A stretch of 64,000 nucleotides of DNA from Candidatus Competibacteraceae bacterium. Its GTDB lineage: Bacteria > Pseudomonadota > Gammaproteobacteria > Competibacterales > Competibacteraceae. Each line of letters starts with the position of its first letter. Position 1 is the stretch's first letter. A program made the position numbers and the translations under genes. The notes below the pieces were generated by a model. The model was not told the origin of the DNA. It did not search any database and saw nothing but the letters and a program-made list of their open reading frames with translations. The stretch covers positions 16,671 to 80,670 of the forward strand of contig RXIW01000006.1 in NCBI GenBank assembly GCA_003989065.1, in the 5' to 3' direction. Positions 25,540 through 34,706 of this stretch are shown here, piece by piece.

Positions 25540-26976
25540 ATGGGTAAGCCCACTGGTTTTTTGGAAATCGCCCGCCACGAGCATGGCTACGCGCCGATCG
25601 CGGAACGGATCACCCACTTCCGCGACTTCGTAGCGCCCCTGGCGGAACCCGCCGTGCGCGAGCAGGCATCGCGTTGCATGGATTGTGGTATTCCCTACTG
25701 TCATCGGGGCTGTCCGGTCCATAACATCATTCCCGACTGGAACGATCTGGTCTATCGGGGCAACTGGCGCGAGGCGCTGGAAGTTCTGCACTCCACCAAC
25801 AATTTCCCGGAATTCACCGGGCGCATCTGCCCTGCACCCTGCGAGGCGTCCTGTACCCTCAACTTCAACGACTCGCCGGTGACGATCAAGGATATCGAGT
25901 GCGCCATCATCGATCGGGGCTGGGCGGAAGGCTGGGTTCAGCCACAGATCGCCGCCCATCGCACCGGCAAACGGGTGGCGGTCATCGGTTCCGGTCCTGC
26001 CGGGCTGGCCTGCGCACAGCAACTGGCGCGGGCGGGTCATGCCGTGGTGGTATTCGAGAAAAGCGACTCGATCGGCGGTTTGCTGCGCTATGGCATTCCC
26101 GATTTCAAGCTGGAAACGCGCTTCATCGACCGCCGGCTGGCGCAGATGCGCGCCGAAGGCGTCGAATTCCGGCCTAACAGTGATGTCGGGGTCGACATTC
26201 CCGCGCGCGCCTTGCTGGTAGAGTTCGACGCCGTGGTTTTGGCCGGCGGCGCAGAAAAACCGCGTGATCTGAACGCGCCAGGGCGCGAGTTGCGCGGAAT
26301 CCATTTCGCCATGGATTTCCTGTCCCAACAAAATCGCCGGGTGGCGGGCCAAAAAATCACTGCCGCCGAGATTCTGGCTAACGGCAAGGACGTGGTGGTG
26401 ATCGGTGGTGGTGATACCGGCTCCGACTGTGTCGGCACATCCATTCGCCAAAGCGCTCGCTCGGTGACCCAGCTGGAGATCATGCCCAAACCGCCGGTGC
26501 ATGAGAACAAGCTGCTGACCTGGCCCAACTGGCCGCTGAAGCTGCGCACCTCGAGTTCGCACGAGGAGGGTTGCGATCGCGATTGGGCGGTTGCGACCAA
26601 GCAGTTCCTGGGCGACAACGGCCAGGTGCGGGCCATTGAGATCGTGCGGCTGGAGTGGCACGCCAGCAACGGTCGGCAGACCATGGTCGAGGTGCCTGGC
26701 AGCGAGTTCGAAATCAAGGCTGATCTGGTGTTGCTGGCCATGGGTTTCGTCCATCCGATCCACGAGGGCATGTTGCAGGATTTGGGCGTGACCCTGGATA
26801 GTCGGGGCAATGTCGCCGCCAGCACTGACGACTATCAGACCTCGGTCAACAAGATCTTCACCGCTGGCGACATGCGCCGTGGCCAATCGCTGGTGGTATG
26901 GGCCATCCGCGAGGGTCGCCAGTGCGCTCGCGCTGTCGACGAGTATCTGATGGGTAGTTCGGAGTTGCCAGTTTAG
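25540..26976 (+). CDS. gltD: Glutamate synthase (NADPH), small beta subunit
   Basis: A 478-residue FAD-dependent subunit that passes electrons from NADPH to GltB. The N-terminal Cys motif [20 protein letters not shown], with a second set at CPAPCEASC, binds 4Fe-4S clusters. FAD binding uses [20 protein letters not shown], and NADPH binding uses [19 protein letters not shown]. The C-terminal [20 protein letters not shown] is typical of the family. The ATG at 25540 with AGGAG 10 nt upstream is preferred over a TTG at 25531, which would sit directly on the ribosome-binding site. The operon ends with a strong hairpin at 27000. Confidence 0.96.
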   Translation: MGKPTGFLEIARHEHGYAPIAERITHFRDFVAPLAEPAVREQASRCMDCGIPYCHRGCPVHNIIPDWNDLVYRGNWREALEVLHSTNNFPEFTGRICPAPCEASCTLNFNDSPVTIKDIECAIIDRGWAEGWVQPQIAAHRTGKRVAVIGSGPAGLACAQQLARAGHAVVVFEKSDSIGGLLRYGIPDFKLETRFIDRRLAQMRAEGVEFRPNSDVGVDIPARALLVEFDAVVLAGGAEKPRDLNAPGRELRGIHFAMDFLSQQNRRVAGQKITAAEILANGKDVVVIGGGDTGSDCVGTSIRQSARSVTQLEIMPKPPVHENKLLTWPNWPLKLRTSSSHEEGCDRDWAVATKQFLGDNGQVRAIEIVRLEWHASNGRQTMVEVPGSEFEIKADLVLLAMGFVHPIHEGMLQDLGVTLDSRGNVAASTDDYQTSVNKIFTAGDMRRGQSLVVWAIREGRQCARAVDEYLMGSSELPV

Positions 26977-26999
26977 TCCACTCCAAGCGCGTTTTTGAT

Positions 27000-27026
27000 C
27001 CCCCTTTGGTACAGTTCCAAAGGGGG
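27000..27026 (+). terminator. Hairpin after gltD (possible terminator)
   Basis: CCCCCTTTGG (27000-27009) and CCAAAGGGGG (27017-27026) form a perfect 10-bp stem with a 7-nt loop, 23 bp after the gltD stop. The downstream sequence is AATACATC rather than a T-run, so termination may be inefficient or Rho-assisted. Confidence 0.45.
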
Positions 27027-27143
27027 GAATACATCATTTGATTCTCCTCCCTCTTTGAATCTTTCCATATCCTCTGTCTGTATCGCTGGCATGGGCTTTC
27101 TATAAAAGCCTACTGTTCAGCATGAAATCAATAGTCATTTTGA

Positions 27144-27171
27144 TTGACAATTATGCTTATTCATGTAACAT
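27144..27171 (+). promoter_or_regulatory. Candidate promoter of the GT-C gene
   Basis: Consensus TTGACA (27144-27149) followed after 16 bp by TAACAT (27166-27171) in AT-rich DNA, about 120 bp before the ATG at 27294. Confidence 0.4.
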
Positions 27172-27293
27172 TAAAGTAAAATAAAGTATATATTATTAGG
27201 CTGTTTGTAAAAAAATTAATTTATATTTTCATGTTGACGAAGGTGATTTTGAGAAGCAAAGGCTGTCGTCGCTAATAGATCTGTGATTCCATC

Positions 27294-28835
27294 ATGAACC
27301 ATTCTGCACTGGAAGAAGATTTTCTACCTGAAACAAAAACAAGGCAAACCATAATAGGCGCAATCCTAATTTTGGCGCTGATAGTTTTTGTCAGGACGGC
27401 TTGGATCGGAGATGATGCTGCTATCACCATAAGGACTGTTCTGAATTTCATCTATGGTTATGGCCCTACTTTCAATATCGATGAGCGTGTTCAGGCTTAT
27501 ACCCATCCTTTATGGTTTTTGCTGATTTCGGCATTTTCATCGATCTTTGGCAATCCATTTTATGTCACGTTTATATTATCTATCATAGCTTCTATGCTGG
27601 TCTTCTGGTTGCTGCTTTCGCAAGCAACTAATTTTTATGCTGGATTGCTTGCAGTGATGATCTTGCTGCTATCCAAAGCATACGTCGATTTTTCAGCATC
27701 AGGCTTGGAGAACCCCCTTTCCCATTTTCTGATCATTTCTTGTGTGTTATTTGGCTATAAAGCCCTGAAAAACCAGCAAGACCATAGTCAACTGATTTGT
27801 ATTTTCTTATGCTCGATGCTTTATCTAAGTCGACCTGATCTCCTCATTCTAATAGGGCCTTTTACTGTCATCATCTTTCTGATGGCCTGTCAATCACCTA
27901 AATGTCGCATCCAGGCTATCGTTGTATTTTTATTTCCTGTTTTATTATGGACTGCATTTTCACTAATCTATTATGGCTTTCCATTTCCTAATACTGCCTA
28001 TGCCAAATTAGGCACAGGGATCAGTCTAAAGGAAAGCGCAGAGCAGGGTCTGATATATCTTATCGACTCGGTAGCAAGAGATCCGATAACGCTCCCAATG
28101 ATTGTCTTCGGAATCATCGTTGGGATGGGTTCGTCGAGTATTGAGATTTCTCTCGCCGTTGGATGCCTGCTGTATCTGACATATATCATCCGGATCGGCG
28201 GTGATTTCATGTCAGGGCGCTTCTTGACGTCGCCGCTGTTGGTCAGCTCCATTCTTCTATCTCGCTCAAAATTTTCTATCCGACAGATAAAGATCGTTGC
28301 AATAGCCGCCGGAATTTTAGGTTTAGCAAACATCAATGCTAATTTCTTGAGTGGTCGAATCTATCCGGGTGAGCCACCGAACGTACCGCTGAATGGTATT
28401 GCCGACGAGCGCGGTTTCTATTTTCAAAGCAAAGGATTACTACTATCGGCAAGGGATTCGTTCGACTACCCGAAATGGGAAGCCAATGGGATACGAAACA
28501 TCAATATGACCTGTGGCGGGTTGGGCTATGCGTCCATCATGAATGGACCTGCTACCCATTATATTGATAACTGTGCCCTTGCCGATCCGCTATTGGCAAG
28601 ACTACCAGCGCAACCTAACCCGAAATGGCGGATTGGACACTTCATGCGTCAAATACCGGCAAATTATGTCGATAGCGTTAGAAGCGGGACCAATCTGCTG
28701 CTGGATCCTGTAATTAAAAATTATTATGATTCGATCAGAATCGTAACACGCGGTCCATTACTGAGTTACGAAAGGTTGCGTGAAATTCTACGATTGAATT
28801 TGGGACTGATCAAAAAACCTGGTTCGGTTCCATGA
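27294..28835 (+). CDS. Polytopic membrane protein resembling GT-C glycosyltransferases
   Basis: A 513-residue protein with roughly ten membrane segments in residues 18-345 and a C-terminal soluble part. The first extracytoplasmic loop has WIGDDAAITIRT (Asp40-Asp41) and then NIDERVQAYTHPLWFLL. This acidic pair plus the [DE]RVxxYTxPLW sequence is the usual layout of polyprenyl-phosphate-sugar-using GT-C transferases, including AftB-like arabinosyl/mannosyl transferases. It would transfer a sugar on the periplasmic side of the membrane. The gene is notably AT-rich (many ATA, TTA and AAT codons) in an otherwise GC-rich window, which suggests horizontal acquisition. No partner polyprenyl-sugar synthase is adjacent. 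It converges with the diguanylate cyclase, 6 bp apart. The family call is by motif only; the sugar and acceptor are unknown. Confidence 0.6.
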   Translation: MNHSALEEDFLPETKTRQTIIGAILILALIVFVRTAWIGDDAAITIRTVLNFIYGYGPTFNIDERVQAYTHPLWFLLISAFSSIFGNPFYVTFILSIIASMLVFWLLLSQATNFYAGLLAVMILLLSKAYVDFSASGLENPLSHFLIISCVLFGYKALKNQQDHSQLICIFLCSMLYLSRPDLLILIGPFTVIIFLMACQSPKCRIQAIVVFLFPVLLWTAFSLIYYGFPFPNTAYAKLGTGISLKESAEQGLIYLIDSVARDPITLPMIVFGIIVGMGSSSIEISLAVGCLLYLTYIIRIGGDFMSGRFLTSPLLVSSILLSRSKFSIRQIKIVAIAAGILGLANINANFLSGRIYPGEPPNVPLNGIADERGFYFQSKGLLLSARDSFDYPKWEANGIRNINMTCGGLGYASIMNGPATHYIDNCALADPLLARLPAQPNPKWRIGHFMRQIPANYVDSVRSGTNLLLDPVIKNYYDSIRIVTRGPLLSYERLREILRLNLGLIKKPGSVP

Positions 28836-28841
28836 TCTTCT

Positions 28842-30764
28842 TTATCTGTCGGATTCTGCGCGATGTTGCTCGGCAGAGGCTATCACCACTCTATTGCGCC
28901 CGAGCTCCTTGGCGCGATAGAGCGCCATATCGGCCTGTTTGAGCAGAGAATCTGGTGACTCATTCTCTTCGGGAATCGCGCTCGCGACGCCAACACTGAT
29001 CGTAATCAGGCCAAATGGCGATTTTTCATGCGGTAATCGCAGCTGCGTCACAGCCGCACAAATGGCTTGAGCAAACGCCAGTCCGCCATCCTCAGCCGTC
29101 CCGGTGGCAATGAGTGCGAATTCTTCTCCACCGTAACGGGCGATGAAATCGCCGGCTCGGTGGGTCGCAGCCTGCAGGAGATGGGCAACGCGCCTCAGGC
29201 ATTCGTCCCCGGCTTGGTGACCGTAGTGATCGTTGTATTGTTTGAACCAATCGATATCGATCATGGCGAGTGTCAAATAGTTGCCGGATCGTTTCGCGCG
29301 CCGCCATTCTTCATCCAGCACTTCATCGAAACGGCGGCGATTGGCGATGCTGGTCAAATCGTCGGTCGCGCTCAAAGCTTCCAGCTTTTGGTTGGCTTTT
29401 TCCAGTTCGAGGGTACGTTCTTGCACCTTCGATTCCAGTTGCGTGCGTGCATGCTGCACTTGGTCGGCCATACTAGCGAAAGCGCGGGCCAACTCGCCGA
29501 TCTCATCCTGGGAGTGTATTGGCAGGTTACTCTCATCCACGGGACGGGTCGATGCAGCGCCTAAACGGCGGGTAGCGCGAATCAATTGCTCCAGCGGCAA
29601 CGCGACCTGGTATTGCAGGATGGAGCGGATGATGAAGATCTCGACCAGCAGGGTGCAGAGTCCTAACGCGATGACCACCGCCAGGTTTTTCAAGATGGCC
29701 GGTTGCATCAGATAACGGGGATAGTGGATGCAGAGAACGGCCTGCGTTTCGGGAATACGGCCGACTGCGACGATAGAGTCCGGAGTGTCGACGAGAGTGA
29801 CTCCGCCGGGTGGCAGGCGCATACCGGCTATCAACAAGGGGTAGTCTGCCTGTAGCTTGAGCGACATGATCGAGGCATGTCCTTCACTGTCCCTGATCGC
29901 TGCCATATGGTCCGGGTGAAACATCAGCGTGCCTTCGCCATCGGCCAAGAAAAGTGTACTGTGAGATCCCTGGATGGTGGGATGCGCCAAGCGCTGCATG
30001 AGATCATCGAGCAATATATCGACACAGGCCAGAATGCGATGTTTGCCGGAAGCATCGGGGATATCGGGAGTGGCGACGGTCGTCATCCAGGCATTGTTGG
30101 AATAATCGAAGTACATCCGGGTTAGAAAAGTGCCATTGGTAGCGGGATCGAACCCTTTAGCAAAGAATTCGTAAGTTTCCAGCTTGAGCATATCCGGGCC
30201 GCTGTAGGTGAATACCTTGGAGATGTCGGCTGCCTGGAATATGGGAAAACCTTTCTCTGGAATGGGACCGTAAAAATTGAACCATCGCCCCTTGGTTGCC
30301 GAGCCATATTTGTACGACAGGAGGAATGACAACGCGAAGCGGGCCTTGGTGTCGTCCGTGGGTATGATATCCGGCGCATAGGTGGCCGACATATTGGGAA
30401 AGCGCCGGCCATCGGCTAGGGCTTGGCCTTCGAACAGGCCGGGGCGTTGGGTGTAGGAACCGTCGGCGTGGCGGATAAAGAATTGGTCGAAATCGCGCAC
30501 AAGGGTTGCCCGGTGCGCAGGATCGTTGTCGATCGACTTGAAATCGGAAAGAAAGTTTTGCTCAAGCTCGCGGATCTCGCGAAAGGGCAATGCTTCCCGT
30601 TGGATGGTTTGTTCGGTCGAGAGCAACAGTTGGGCGCGAACCGCTTCCTCGAGAGTCGACTGATTGACGAAATAGGAGACGAGACCGGCACAGATCGAGA
30701 CGATGCCAATACGGATAGCGGCGAGGCGTAGGGTGCGGGCGGTAAGCGAATGCCGGGTACTCAT
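28842..30764 (-). CDS. Membrane diguanylate cyclase with periplasmic sensor, HAMP and GGDEF domains
   Basis: A 640-residue signalling protein. A membrane segment near residues 10-30 is followed by a large periplasmic sensor region (about 35-345) of Cache type, then a second membrane segment (NLAVVIALGLCTLLVEIFII), a HAMP-like linker (residues ~385-440), a short coiled coil, and a GGDEF domain. The active-site sequence RYGGEEF is at about residue 545, and the product-inhibition site RxxD (RAGD) lies five residues before GGEEF. It should therefore make cyclic di-GMP from two GTP under feedback control. No EAL domain is present. The ligand sensed is unknown. It stands between the GT-C gene (convergent) and thiM (same strand). 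Confidence 0.9.
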   Translation of the reverse strand: MSTRHSLTARTLRLAAIRIGIVSICAGLVSYFVNQSTLEEAVRAQLLLSTEQTIQREALPFREIRELEQNFLSDFKSIDNDPAHRATLVRDFDQFFIRHADGSYTQRPGLFEGQALADGRRFPNMSATYAPDIIPTDDTKARFALSFLLSYKYGSATKGRWFNFYGPIPEKGFPIFQAADISKVFTYSGPDMLKLETYEFFAKGFDPATNGTFLTRMYFDYSNNAWMTTVATPDIPDASGKHRILACVDILLDDLMQRLAHPTIQGSHSTLFLADGEGTLMFHPDHMAAIRDSEGHASIMSLKLQADYPLLIAGMRLPPGGVTLVDTPDSIVAVGRIPETQAVLCIHYPRYLMQPAILKNLAVVIALGLCTLLVEIFIIRSILQYQVALPLEQLIRATRRLGAASTRPVDESNLPIHSQDEIGELARAFASMADQVQHARTQLESKVQERTLELEKANQKLEALSATDDLTSIANRRRFDEVLDEEWRRAKRSGNYLTLAMIDIDWFKQYNDHYGHQAGDECLRRVAHLLQAATHRAGDFIARYGGEEFALIATGTAEDGGLAFAQAICAAVTQLRLPHEKSPFGLITISVGVASAIPEENESPDSLLKQADMALYRAKELGRNRVVIASAEQHRAESDR

Positions 30765-30797
30765 GAGCTGCCGTTCTCTTGGAATCCCGAGCTTGTA

Positions 30798-30827
30798 GCG
30801 ATCTGGCGATCCGGCTTAGCGATCCGG
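30798..30827. repeat. Short imperfect repeat between the cyclase and thiM
   Basis: GCGATCTGG and two copies of GCGATCCGG lie within 30 bp. This may be chance sequence in GC-rich DNA; no function is suggested. Confidence 0.25.
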
Positions 30828-30875
30828 TCTCGGTGTCTTTTGTTGGAGCGCCGTGCAGGCGCCCGCGATCATCAA

Positions 30876-31676
30876 TCAGTCCAGTCGCAGCCTCCGCGCC
30901 AGATCGTCTTGGGTCATGGTGTAAAGGGCATCTAGCAGGGCAACCTGTAGGCTGCCCGGTCCCCGCGCCTGCTCAGCGGCTATCTCACCCGCTACGGCGA
31001 ACACGGCCAATCCCGCCACGGTGGCCAGGAAAGCTTCCGCCTCCACCGCCAGGAATGCGCCGATGACGGCCGTGGCGGAGCACCCCAATCCTGTAACCCG
31101 TGTCATCAGTGGATGGCCATTGGCGATCGCCACTACCCGTTGACCGTCCGTCACATAATCCACCGCACCGGTGATCGCGACCGCTGCACCGGTCGCCGTA
31201 GCCAGTTGCCGCGCGGCCTCCAGCGCGGTTTCCGATGCGTCCAAGCTATCGACGCCCCTGCCCTGCCCTGACTGCGTTTGCTGCGCCAGGGTCAGGATTT
31301 CCGAACCATTGCCGCGAATCGCATTGGGTCGCAGTTGCGCGAGCGCGCCGGCAGCCGCCCGCCGGTAGGGCGTTGCCCCCGCACCCACCGGGTCGAGAAT
31401 CCACGGCACCCCGGTTGCCTTGGCGCGGGCCGCCGCCAATTTGCAGGCGGCGATCTGCTCCGAATACAAAGTGCCGATGTTGACGACCAGCGCTTGGCTG
31501 ATGGCGACGAAATCCTCCACCTCATCGCAGGCGTGGATCATGGCGGGTGAGGCACCAAGGGCTAGCAGCGCATTGGCGCTGTTGTTCATCACGACGAAGT
31601 TGGTGATGTTATGCACCAGGGGCTGCTTGGCGCGGACGGCAATCCATAAGGTCCAGATTGTCGCAGCGGTCGTCAT
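30876..31676 (-). CDS. thiM: Hydroxyethylthiazole kinase
   Basis: A 266-residue salvage kinase that phosphorylates 4-methyl-5-(2-hydroxyethyl)thiazole for thiamine synthesis. Conserved sequences are PLVHNITNFVVMNNSANALLALGASPAM (given in part), WILDPVGAGATPYRR, IRGNGSEI, and GLGCSATAVIGAFLAV, which includes the catalytic Cys near the end of the ATP-binding loop. The start may be the ATG at 31676 or a GTG at 31682 that forms a GTGA overlap with the malQ stop; neither has a strong ribosome-binding site, as expected for coupled translation. It is isolated from other thi genes. Its attachment to malQ rather than thiE or thiD is unusual. Confidence 0.92.
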   Translation of the reverse strand: MTTAATIWTLWIAVRAKQPLVHNITNFVVMNNSANALLALGASPAMIHACDEVEDFVAISQALVVNIGTLYSEQIAACKLAAARAKATGVPWILDPVGAGATPYRRAAAGALAQLRPNAIRGNGSEILTLAQQTQSGQGRGVDSLDASETALEAARQLATATGAAVAITGAVDYVTDGQRVVAIANGHPLMTRVTGLGCSATAVIGAFLAVEAEAFLATVAGLAVFAVAGEIAAEQARGPGSLQVALLDALYTMTQDDLARRLRLD

Positions 31677-31678
31677 GT

Positions 31679-33154
31679 TCACACCCGCCCGTACAGGTCC
31701 AGTAGATGCCGGTAATGATCGGCGACCCGCGCGCCGACTTGGTCCCAGCGAAACCGCCAGCGCCAGTTGCCGTCAGCGACGCCGGGCCGGTTCATGCGAT
31801 CATCGCCGCCCAGGCACAGAACATCCTGCATCGGAATCACGGCCAGTCGCGCCACTGAGGCAAAGGCCGCCCGGATCAATAGATCCGGCATCTGCGCTGG
31901 TCCGCCACCGAGATAGTCGAACAGATGGGACTGGCTTTGCTGATCCAATTCGGCGAACCACCCGACTGTGGTGTTATTGTCGTGGGTGCCGGTATAGACC
32001 ACTGCATTGGGGATGTGGTTATGTGGCAGGTAGGGGTTGTCCGCGCCGCCACCGAACGCGAAGTGCAGCACCTTCATGCCGGGAAAGCCGTGCTTGTCGC
32101 GCAGTTGCTCCACCTCGGGGGTGATGATACCGAGATCCTCGGCCACCAGCGGCAGTCCGCCGAATTGCGCTTGCAGCGCCTGGAACAGTTCGTCGCCTGG
32201 CGCTTGCTGCCAGCGGCCCGAAACCGCGGTTTCGGCTAAGGCGGGTATTTCCCAGTATGCTTCCAGTCCCCGAAAATGATCGATGCGCAGCAAGTCGAAC
32301 TGGGTCAGCTGGGTGTGGACACGCTCCTTCCACCACTGAAAGCCATTGGCGCGCATCCGCTCCCAAGCGTAATGTGGATTGCCCCACAGCTGACCGGTGG
32401 CGGAGAAATAGTCCGGCGGCACCCCTGCCACCACCTCGCGCCGCCCCTCGCGATCTAGCAGGAAGGCGTCGCGCTGCGCCCAAACGTCGGCGCTGTCGTA
32501 GCCGACGAACAGCGGAATATCGCCAAACAGCAGGATCCCGCGTTCGTTGGCGTAGCGCTTGAGCGCCGCCCATTGCTGGTGGAACAGGAACTGCTCGAAT
32601 CGGTGCTGGGCGATGGTTTCAGCTAGGTTGCGCTTGGCGGCGGCCAGTGCGATCGGTTGGCGGTCGCGTAGTTCACGGGGCCAGTCGAACCAGGCTTGTC
32701 CCTGGTGCGCGGCGCGGATGGCCTGATAGAGGGCATAGCTGTCCAGCCAATAACCGAACTGACGCTGAAAATCGTCGTAGGCGCCACCCTGAGCGCCACC
32801 GCGCGCCTGGAAACCGCGCCGGGCTTCGATCAAGCGCCGTTGGCGGTAGGCCCAGCCATCTTCACCGGCCCGTGGTCCGCCATCCGGCTGGAGCCAGCCG
32901 GCTTCGATCAACGGCTCCAGGGCGATCAGGCGCGGGTTGCCTGCATGCACAGATTGCGCTGAATAGGGCGACAGATCGGCGTGCGGTGGTCCCAGCGGCA
33001 GCGTCTGCCAGACTGAAAATCCGCAGGCGGCCATGAAGTCCACGAACCGGTAGGCATGCGGCCCCAAGTCGCCGTTGTCATAGTCTCCGGGTAAGGAGGT
33101 CGGATGTAGCAACAATCCCGCACGCCGCCGCTCGAATGGCGAACCCTGGCTCAT
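31679..33154 (-). CDS. malQ: 4-alpha-glucanotransferase (amylomaltase)
   Basis: A 491-residue GH77 enzyme that disproportionates maltodextrins in the cytoplasm. The N-terminal RRAGLLLHPTSLPGDYDNGDLG and the following FVDFMAACGFSVWQTLPLGP are the family start (given in part). RIDHFRGLEAYWEIP carries the catalytic Asp, and LVAEDLGIITPEV the catalytic Glu. VYTGTHDNNTTVGWF is another conserved block. The length is that of the short bacterial/plant disproportionating-enzyme type. It would recycle oligosaccharides released by GlgX and glycogen phosphorylase. It lies 57 bp downstream of glgC on the same strand, and its stop overlaps thiM. Confidence 0.96.
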   Translation of the reverse strand: MSQGSPFERRRAGLLLHPTSLPGDYDNGDLGPHAYRFVDFMAACGFSVWQTLPLGPPHADLSPYSAQSVHAGNPRLIALEPLIEAGWLQPDGGPRAGEDGWAYRQRRLIEARRGFQARGGAQGGAYDDFQRQFGYWLDSYALYQAIRAAHQGQAWFDWPRELRDRQPIALAAAKRNLAETIAQHRFEQFLFHQQWAALKRYANERGILLFGDIPLFVGYDSADVWAQRDAFLLDREGRREVVAGVPPDYFSATGQLWGNPHYAWERMRANGFQWWKERVHTQLTQFDLLRIDHFRGLEAYWEIPALAETAVSGRWQQAPGDELFQALQAQFGGLPLVAEDLGIITPEVEQLRDKHGFPGMKVLHFAFGGGADNPYLPHNHIPNAVVYTGTHDNNTTVGWFAELDQQSQSHLFDYLGGGPAQMPDLLIRAAFASVARLAVIPMQDVLCLGGDDRMNRPGVADGNWRWRFRWDQVGARVADHYRHLLDLYGRV

Positions 33155-33211
33155 GAAAGGGTCACTCCTAAAGGTTTTCGTCGTATGAGGCCGCGCCGCT
33201 GGCGTTGCCGC

Positions 33212-34483
33212 TCAGCGGACAGGGCGAAATTCCTGGCCCAGCATTTCCCGGATGACCAGCACCACCCCTTGCTCGGTTCGATAGAAGCGCCGGGCGTCTT
33301 CCTCGGGATCTTCGCCGATGACCGTGCCTGGTGGAATGACACAGGCTCGATCGATGATGACCTTGCGCAATCGGCAGTAGCGGCCGATATCGACGCCGGG
33401 CAGCACGACGGCATCCCGCAGTTGCACGAAGGAATGGACTTGAACATGAGAGAATAGCAGCGAGTGATTCACGTAACCACCGGAAATGATGCAACCGTCT
33501 GCGATCATCGAATCCACTGCCATGCCGCGCCGACCGTCGTCGTCGAACACGAATTTGGCAGGCGGTGCTTGATCCTGGTAGGTCCAGATCGGCCAGAATT
33601 CATCGTACAGATTCAATTCCGGATCGATGCCAACCAACTCCATGTTGGCTTCCCAGAACGCATCGACGGTGCCGACGTCGCGCCAATAGCTCTGGGTCTT
33701 GGTCTGGACATCGCGGAAGGGATAGGCGATGACCTTGCTCTGCCCGATCAGCCGTGGAATCAGATCCCGGCCGAAGTCATGGTTGGACTTCTGGCAGCAG
33801 GCATCCTCCATCAGGCATTCGTACAGGAACTGGGTGTTGAACACGTAGATGCCCATTGAGGCCAGCGCAACCTGATCCTGGCCCGGCAGAGTCTCCGGCT
33901 CTTGAGGTTTTTCCACGAAGCGCACTACTTCGTTGCGCTCGTTGACCGTCAGCACGCCGAACTCGCGCGCGCGGTCGCGGGGCACCTCGACGCTGCCGAT
34001 GGTGATATCGGCCTTGTTTTCCACGTGATGCGCCAACATTGGGCCGTAATCCATCTTGTAGATGTGATCGCCAGCCAGAATGAGCACGAACTCGGGCGCA
34101 TGGTTGCGGATGATATCCAGGTTCTGGTAGACCGCGTCGGCGGTGCCCTTGTACCACGAGGCGTCGTCCAGCCGCTGCTGGGCTGGCAACAGCTCCACGA
34201 ACTCGCCGAATTCGCCGCGCAGGAACCCCCAACCACGCTGGATGTGTTGAATGAGGGAATGCGCTTTATACTGGGTCAGTACGCAAACGCGCCGGATACC
34301 CGAGTTGATGCAGTTGGACAGCGGAAAATCAATGATCCGATACTTGCCGCCGAAGGGCGTCGCGGGTTTGGCCCGCCACAGGGTGAGCTGCTTGAGCCGG
34401 CTCCCTCTACCCCCTGCTAGAATGAGAGCAAGTGTTTCTCTGGTTAGGCGACTGACGAAACGTGAGGCAATAGCGGCGCTCAT
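33212..34483 (-). CDS. glgC: Glucose-1-phosphate adenylyltransferase (ADP-glucose pyrophosphorylase)
   Basis: A 423-residue enzyme making ADP-glucose from glucose-1-phosphate and ATP, the committed step of glycogen synthesis. The nucleotide loop LILAGGRGSRL is at residues about 19-29, followed by PFGGKYRIIDFPLSNCINSG. The substrate sequence is FVEKPQEPE, and the C-terminal left-handed beta-helix repeats include SVIIGEDPEED-like turns. The length is as in E. coli GlgC (about 430). It is divergent from glgB, so both share the regulatory gap 34484-34706. Bacterial GlgC is usually allosterically activated by fructose-1,6-bisphosphate or related sugars; the PPi-PFK also present here would link both fluxes. 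Confidence 0.97.
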   Translation of the reverse strand: MSAAIASRFVSRLTRETLALILAGGRGSRLKQLTLWRAKPATPFGGKYRIIDFPLSNCINSGIRRVCVLTQYKAHSLIQHIQRGWGFLRGEFGEFVELLPAQQRLDDASWYKGTADAVYQNLDIIRNHAPEFVLILAGDHIYKMDYGPMLAHHVENKADITIGSVEVPRDRAREFGVLTVNERNEVVRFVEKPQEPETLPGQDQVALASMGIYVFNTQFLYECLMEDACCQKSNHDFGRDLIPRLIGQSKVIAYPFRDVQTKTQSYWRDVGTVDAFWEANMELVGIDPELNLYDEFWPIWTYQDQAPPAKFVFDDDGRRGMAVDSMIADGCIISGGYVNHSLLFSHVQVHSFVQLRDAVVLPGVDIGRYCRLRKVIIDRACVIPPGTVIGEDPEEDARRFYRTEQGVVLVIREMLGQEFRPVR

Positions 34484-34706
34484 GCTTTTGATGTCCCTCT
34501 TTGCTATGCTTTTTCGGTTCAGGTCCGTATGAAGGCACCAATGGCGCGGCGGAAAGTCGCCTCCTGGCGAGGGTGTTCACATCCGGTAACAGGATGCGAC
34601 AGATGCTGGAGTTTTTTATATAGTAGGTCCTAATACAGTAAATTTCATATTGTTTTTCTACTGGCCGGCGAGTGGCCTGACGACCAGGACGACCGGTTTT
34701 CCTAAG
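34484..34706. promoter_or_regulatory. Divergent glgC/glgB regulatory region
   Basis: A 223-bp gap between divergent glycogen genes. The stretch 34600-34660 is AT-rich with GTTTTTTATATAGTAGG and TAATACAGTAAATTTC. It is probably the promoter region for both directions, but no convincing -35/-10 pair stands out. Read on the minus strand it contains ATATAAAAA, partly like the 19-bp element upstream of glgX. Confidence 0.4.

Larger units (their letters stand above)
26977..27293. other. AT-rich intergenic region between gltD and the GT-C gene
   Basis: A 317-bp gap containing the gltD hairpin and a candidate promoter. From about 27050 the base composition turns strongly AT-rich, a change that continues through the next gene. 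No credible coding frame is seen. Confidence 0.6.
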
